DNA from: an uncultured bacterium
Lineage (GTDB): Bacteria > Margulisbacteria > Marinamargulisbacteria > SXXA01
Length of the DNA: 57,011 bases
Direction of reading: 5' to 3'
Assembly (NCBI GenBank): GCA_903864835.1
Contig: CAIPHK010000045.1
Span: 1-57,011, forward strand
The notes beneath the pieces were generated by a model. The model made no database searches and had not been told where the DNA came from. It worked only from the letters and a program-made list of their open reading frames with translations. Both the position numbers and the translations under genes were made by a program. Position 1 is the first letter of the stretch. Each line of letters opens with the position of its first letter. Shown here piece by piece: positions 52,673-57,011 of this stretch.

Positions 52673-55600
52673 GTGACACCCCATTCCCCCAAATTCCAAG
52701 AAGAATACAGCGCCAAACTCCCAGCCCTTACTTTATTAACCAACCTCGGTTGGACATTCCTATCCCCGGATCAAGCCGTCACCGCACGTCGCGGGAAGCT
52801 TGATGAGGTTGTCCTTCGGGGAGAACTTCGTAAGCAACTCGCAACACGTTGGTTTACATTCGCCGGTCAAGACCATACCCTCTCTGACAAAACCATCGAC
52901 AATATTATTGCCGAGGTATGTACCCCAGCGTTAAACGAAGGGTTGAACACAGCCAACGAAAAGATCTATAACCACTTACTGTACGGTATTTCCGTTACAG
53001 AGTTTGTCGAGGGGAAAAAGGTAACTCCAACGATCCCGCTTATCGACTGGCAAAATTCTTCCAATAACAGCTTCTTATTCACGGAGGAATTTACGGTTAC
53101 CCGAACTGGTTCGGTTGAAAACCGTAGACCTGACATTGTTTGTTTTGTGAATGGCATTCCTCTTGTCGTCATCGAAGCCAAACGTCCTGATGGAAATGCC
53201 CAAAAAGGCCCGACAATCGACGAAGGAATTTCACAAAGTTTGCGAAACCAGAGGCATGATGAAATCCCTCTATTGTTTGCCTACAGCCAACTATTACTCT
53301 CAATCAACGGGACCGACGGGCGTTACGGGACATGCGGGACATCGGCTAAGTTTTGGGCGGCCTGGCGAGAGGAAGATATGTCTGACATTGAGATGGGCAC
53401 CATTAAGAATAGAAAACTGACAGATAGACAGGTGGAGGGCTTGTTTTGTTACCGAAATGCAAGAGATTTAGAGTGGTATCAATCCCTTATTGGTGGGGGT
53501 GACTTGGCTATTACAGGGCAAGACCAGATTTTAATCAGCCTCTTATCTCCCGCTCGTCTGTTGGAAATGACGCGTCTTTTCACGCTATTTGATAAAAAAG
53601 TCGGCAGAATTGTAGCCCGGTATCCGCAGGTATTCGGGATTAAGCGATTGATCGAACGGGTCAATACAAAACGACCCGATGGAGGCCGCCAAGGAGGTGT
53701 GATTTGGCATACCACAGGTTCAGGCAAGTCGTTTACGATGGTGTTTTTAAGTAAGGCATTGATTTTGAATGAATCGCTTAAACAATGCCGTATCATCGCC
53801 GTGACGGATCGCGTCGATTTGGAAACTCAGTTGAGCAATACATTTACTTCTGGCGGGGAACTGGCGGGGAAAAAGGACCGCGATGCCGCAATGGCCACGT
53901 CTGGCACTCGATTGGCAGAGCAAATTGGCAAGGGTACTGAACGTATCGTCTTCTCGCTGATTCAGAAATTTAATTCCGCCACCAAACTTCCTGAATGCGT
54001 AAACCAAAGCTCAGATATTATTGTACTTATTGACGAAGGCCATCGAAGTCAGGGCGGTGAAAACCATGTCCGGATGAAGCTAGCGTTGCCCAACGCGGCC
54101 TTTGTCGCCTTTACGGGAACGCCGCTATTAAAAGAGGATAAAACAACCAACAAGTTTGGTCCGATAGTGCACGCCTATACCATGCAACGCGCGGTAGAAG
54201 ACCAAACCGTCACCCCGCTATTGTACGAAGAACGTAAGCCTGAATTGGATATCAACGAACGCGCGATTGATCGCTGGTTCGACCGTATTACAGAAGGCGG
54301 AACGGATAAACAACGGTCAGACCTCAAACGTAAATTCACTCAAAAAGGCCAAGTCTATAGCGCGGACGATCGAATTAACCTCATTGCATTGGATATTGCC
54401 AACCACTTTGTAAAAAATATTGATGATGGGTTAAAAGGACAATTGGCCTGTGATGATCGTTTATCCGCCATTAAATATAAAAAATATTTGGATGAAGCGG
54501 GGTTGTTTGAATCGGCATTAGTAATGAGCGCACCAGATACCAGGGAAGGTAACAAGGATGTGGATGAAGCCACGATGCCAGAAGTGACCCGATGGTGGAA
54601 AGAAAATGTCGGCAGCCAAGACGAAAAGACTTACACAAAGGGGCTTGTTAAGCGATTTGATGACGATGATTCACTGAAATTATTGATTGTGGTGGACAAA
54701 TTACTGACTGGTTTTGATGAACCCAAGAACACCGTTTTATATATTGATAAGCCGTTAAAACAACATAATCTACTCCAAGCCATTGCTCGGGTTAATCGGC
54801 TTCATCCCAAAAAGAAATTTGGGTTACTTATCGATTATCGTGGAATTCTTTCAGAACTCGATACCACGATTGCGGACTACCAGGATTTAGCGTCCCGCAC
54901 CCAAGGCGGTTTTGAGCTCGATGATATTGCAGGGCTCTACAACCAAATGAGTACGGAGTATAAGCGGTTACCATTGCTCTATAAAAACGTCTGGGCCATC
55001 TTTGATGCAGTTAAAAACAAAAACGATATTGAGCAATTGCGCCAGGTATTGGTACCAAAAATCGAAGACCGTAATGGCGAACTAGTCGACATTCATCTCA
55101 AAACCCGTGAAGATTTCTACGATGCGCTAACTGAGTTTGCCAGCTGCCTAAAGGTGGCTTTGCAGTCAGCCACTTTTTTTGAAGACAAGAGTTTCAGTGA
55201 TAGTGATCGACAACATTACAAAGAAACCGTGAAGCAATTCTCCAGCTTACGACAATTGGCTAAACAGGATGCGGGAGAAACTGTTAATTACGATGAATAT
55301 GCTGAGCAGGTAAAAAAATTACTCGATAAACATGTGGTCGGCGTTTCAATAAAAGAACCCGACGGTGTTTATGAAGTAAGTAAAATGGGCCAGAAACAAT
55401 TGCTTGAGAACTGGACGGAGGAAAAATCGCGTAACGAAACCGATATTATCAAAACCCGTATTACCAAAATGATTTCTCAAGATTTGAGAGATGACCCCTA
55501 TGCTCAAGAAGCGTTTTCAACGCTGCTTCGTCTTGCCATACAAGAGGCTGAAAAGATGTTTGATCATCCGCTCAAGCAATATATGTTGTTCCGAGAATTT

Positions 55601-55954
55601 GAAGCACAAGTACAAGAGCGAAACCTCAGTGATATTCCCGAAGAACTCTCGGGGAATCGCCATGCCCAGGCCTATTTTGGAATTTTCAAGAAAACCTTCC
55701 CGGATGTATTGTTGATTTCCAATGATGACGCCCAAACCAGGTGGGTCGCTCTGGCATTTTCAATGGATGAGGTGGTTGAAAAATCGGTAGCAGAAAACTC
55801 AATTAATCATCAGAATATCGAGGCGGATATCCGAAAAAAGCTTCTCCCGATGATGTTTGCCGAATGTAAGGCGTGTGGTGGCGGGATGGATCAGGCGAAG
55901 GCAATCGTGGAATGGATTGTGCAAATTACTCGGATTGGGCGGTTGGGGAACTAA
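52673..55954 (+). CDS. hsdR: Type I restriction subunit HsdR
   Basis: A 1093-residue nuclease-translocase. The PD-(D/E)xK domain has RPDIVCFVNGIPLVVIEAK (Asp, Glu, Lys) at about residues 150-170. The SF2 motor shows motif I HTTGSGKSF, motif II IDEGHRSQ, motif III FTGTPL and, in RecA2, LLTGFDEPKNTVLYIDKPL with QAIARVNR. A helical C-terminal domain contacts HsdM. The start is GTG with AAGAAGAAA upstream. The system is complete apart from the hsdS frameshift. Confidence 0.95.
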   Translation: MTPHSPKFQEEYSAKLPALTLLTNLGWTFLSPDQAVTARRGKLDEVVLRGELRKQLATRWFTFAGQDHTLSDKTIDNIIAEVCTPALNEGLNTANEKIYNHLLYGISVTEFVEGKKVTPTIPLIDWQNSSNNSFLFTEEFTVTRTGSVENRRPDIVCFVNGIPLVVIEAKRPDGNAQKGPTIDEGISQSLRNQRHDEIPLLFAYSQLLLSINGTDGRYGTCGTSAKFWAAWREEDMSDIEMGTIKNRKLTDRQVEGLFCYRNARDLEWYQSLIGGGDLAITGQDQILISLLSPARLLEMTRLFTLFDKKVGRIVARYPQVFGIKRLIERVNTKRPDGGRQGGVIWHTTGSGKSFTMVFLSKALILNESLKQCRIIAVTDRVDLETQLSNTFTSGGELAGKKDRDAAMATSGTRLAEQIGKGTERIVFSLIQKFNSATKLPECVNQSSDIIVLIDEGHRSQGGENHVRMKLALPNAAFVAFTGTPLLKEDKTTNKFGPIVHAYTMQRAVEDQTVTPLLYEERKPELDINERAIDRWFDRITEGGTDKQRSDLKRKFTQKGQVYSADDRINLIALDIANHFVKNIDDGLKGQLACDDRLSAIKYKKYLDEAGLFESALVMSAPDTREGNKDVDEATMPEVTRWWKENVGSQDEKTYTKGLVKRFDDDDSLKLLIVVDKLLTGFDEPKNTVLYIDKPLKQHNLLQAIARVNRLHPKKKFGLLIDYRGILSELDTTIADYQDLASRTQGGFELDDIAGLYNQMSTEYKRLPLLYKNVWAIFDAVKNKNDIEQLRQVLVPKIEDRNGELVDIHLKTREDFYDALTEFASCLKVALQSATFFEDKSFSDSDRQHYKETVKQFSSLRQLAKQDAGETVNYDEYAEQVKKLLDKHVVGVSIKEPDGVYEVSKMGQKQLLENWTEEKSRNETDIIKTRITKMISQDLRDDPYAQEAFSTLLRLAIQEAEKMFDHPLKQYMLFREFEAQVQERNLSDIPEELSGNRHAQAYFGIFKKTFPDVLLISNDDAQTRWVALAFSMDEVVEKSVAENSINHQNIEADIRKKLLPMMFAECKACGGGMDQAKAIVEWIVQITRIGRLGN

Positions 55955-55960
55955 AGATTC

Positions 55961-56734
55961 ATGGATCTCACTTCTAGTGGTTCTAGGCAAGTAAATGAGA
56001 AACAGCTGTTGCGGTTCAATTATGGTGACGAAACCATCGCATTTGAATTGATTCCTAGTTACACCCCCGATAACCGGGTTCGTATCAAAGTGTATCCCGA
56101 TTGCACGGTGCAGGTATCTGCACCTGATGATAGCTGCAACGACGACGTATTGGCGGCCGTTAAAAAACGTAGTCGGTGGATTTGGAGACAATTACAGGCT
56201 TTTCGTACTCATAGTCAGAGTGCACTCCCGTTACAGTATATTGATGGAGAAACACACTGTTATTTGGGGAAACGGTATAGCCTCCAAGTCTCTGAAGCCC
56301 CAAAAACGTTCCAATATGTAAAATTGCGTCGTGGCAATTTAGAAGTGTCAGTAAGGCAAAAAAATAGTCAACGAGTCCAGAGCCTACTGAATCATTGGTA
56401 TAAATCCCATGCCCAAGATCTGTTTTCAAAGAGGCTAAAAGCCATGCTTCAGAAAGCATTCTGGATAGAAGAATCTCCCCCCTTACGGATTCTTTCAATG
56501 CGAACCCAATGGGGAAATTGTTCATCAACTGGGCAGCTGACTCTCAACGTCCATTTAATTAAGGCGCCGCTGGAATGTATCGATTACGTTATTCTTCATG
56601 AGCTGTGTCATATCGCTGAGCATAACCATAGCGAACGGTTTTATCGGTTGATGAATGAGATAACGCCGGGGTGGGAAGTCGTTAAGGCGAGGTTGGATAG
56701 TCTTGCGTCGAGGCTGTTGAGCAATTCCCTGTGA
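55961..56734 (+). CDS. ygjP: YgjP-like (DUF45/SprT-like) zinc metallopeptidase
   Basis: A 257-residue protein of the YgjP/DUF45 family. The zinc motif HELCHIAEHNHSERFYRLM (H-E-x-x-H plus third His) and the preceding WGNCSS segment are diagnostic. Length is slightly above the family norm because of a 20-residue N-terminal tail. Such genes often end type I restriction loci, although the role there is not known. It starts six bases after hsdR. No strong ribosome site is seen. Confidence 0.9.
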   Translation: MDLTSSGSRQVNEKQLLRFNYGDETIAFELIPSYTPDNRVRIKVYPDCTVQVSAPDDSCNDDVLAAVKKRSRWIWRQLQAFRTHSQSALPLQYIDGETHCYLGKRYSLQVSEAPKTFQYVKLRRGNLEVSVRQKNSQRVQSLLNHWYKSHAQDLFSKRLKAMLQKAFWIEESPPLRILSMRTQWGNCSSTGQLTLNVHLIKAPLECIDYVILHELCHIAEHNHSERFYRLMNEITPGWEVVKARLDSLASRLLSNSL

Positions 56735-56784
56735 ATTGACAATGACTGCGACACTCACGGATTTAAGATCTGAATTTGGATTTT

Positions 56785-56872
56785 ATGTCAGCGGACAATT
56801 CATCAGAGAGAGTAACGATGACCCGAGTTCGAGTCGGGGGAGAGTCGAGAGGGGTACTTCGCGAACCTGTGG
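56785..56872 (-). repeat. 88-bp dispersed repeat, copy 2
   Basis: The reverse complement matches 44921-45008 at 82 of 88 positions. It lies between the end of ygjP and the right terminal repeat, separated from the latter by one base. The frame continues into the terminal repeat, so a short unlikely peptide would join both. Confidence 0.9.
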
Positions 56873-56873
56873 C

Positions 56874-57011
56874 TGAGCTTGCCCCCTGAAGGTGGACCAG
56901 AGATGTCCAAAAAAGAGATATAAAATCAGTCGTCGTAGTGGCTGTGGGGATGTGGGAAACTTGCTTTGAAGTTTTCCATATATCCATAGCCAGTTCTATC
57001 GGATGGCCACC
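56874..57011 (-). repeat. Terminal inverted repeat, right copy (138 bp)
   Basis: Exact inverted copy of 2-139. See the left copy for details. Here the inner flank is the 88-bp repeat, whereas the left copy is flanked by unrelated AT-rich sequence, so the 138-bp unit is the shared element. Confidence 0.95.

Noticed and set aside
1-57011. Linear plasmid or phage genome with terminal repeats
   Set aside because: The content is dominated by chromosomal housekeeping genes and lacks replication, partition, structural and telomere-resolvase genes. Kept only as an alternative in the finding on the window ends.
1-57011. CRISPR arrays, cas genes, rRNA operons, insertion-sequence transposases
   Set aside because: None seen by reading: no regularly spaced direct repeats, no rRNA segments, no DDE or HUH transposase motifs. 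The only recombinase-like gene (42459) lacks the catalytic Arg and Tyr.

Overview
The window reads as a chromosomal contig from an uncultured diderm bacterium. Base composition looks balanced to slightly AT-rich by eye. An outer envelope is indicated by a heptose-bisphosphate phosphatase (gmhB), an O-antigen-ligase-like protein, a beta-barrel-like exported protein and several lipoproteins. The phylum cannot be fixed from the sequence alone. RNase HIII, a Ycf45/SpoIIIAA-type ATPase and a BolA/CGFS-glutaredoxin pair together fit a lineage outside the best-studied proteobacteria, for example something near the Cyanobacteria/Margulisbacteria side of the tree, but this is only a guess.

From 1 to about 41.8 kb the content is mostly housekeeping. 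Regions in order: a small exported protein and gmhB; a lipoprotein, a phosphohexomutase and tRNA-Leu(GAG); an MFS exporter with a membrane-anchored partner; a glutaredoxin-BolA-CGFS glutaredoxin-folP string; a long minus-strand operon glyA-pheA-serS-arsR plus three small unknown genes; an unknown 614-residue protein with a sensor kinase and a double-receiver regulator; a peptide ABC importer lacking its ATPases; trpF with a GT39-like glycosyltransferase; DAHP synthase; RNase HIII. A sulfur operon cysK-hcyS-metY-hcyF-hcyD follows, then tmk, a Ycf45-like ATPase, HU, recR-ybaB-dnaX, an outer-membrane protein, a lipoate ligase, and hflX-TPR-O-antigen ligase. The sulfur operon has the full parts list of the protein-thiocarboxylate methionine pathway described in Wolinella. 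Its carrier protein ends in Gly-Gly-Gly-Arg, so an endopeptidase must expose the glycines; the JAMM protease of the same operon is the obvious candidate.

From tRNA-Glu (41.9 kb) to the right end the content is accessory and looks like a genomic island. Six copies of the heptamer CGAACCA/TGGTTCG lie between the tRNA and a leaderless gene for an unusual fusion: a tyrosine-recombinase fold whose active-site Arg, His and Tyr are all replaced, joined to an AAA/STAND-like ATPase with two C-terminal membrane helices. Next come a YdjM-like membrane protein that carries two dispersed repeats in frame, and an orphan polysaccharide-export-like protein. A complete type I restriction locus follows: half-hsdS, hsdM, DUF1016 nuclease, KTSC protein, frameshifted hsdS, coiled-coil membrane protein, Abi_2 remnant, hsdR, YgjP-like metallopeptidase.

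Dispersed palindromic repeats are a theme. One 60-bp hairpin element occurs both inside a putative structured RNA (37.3 kb) and inside a coding sequence (44.8 kb), with a compensatory base-pair change. An 88-bp repeat is shared by 44.9 kb and 56.8 kb. The two window ends are exact 138-bp inverted copies of each other, most simply explained by a multicopy repeat that broke the assembly.
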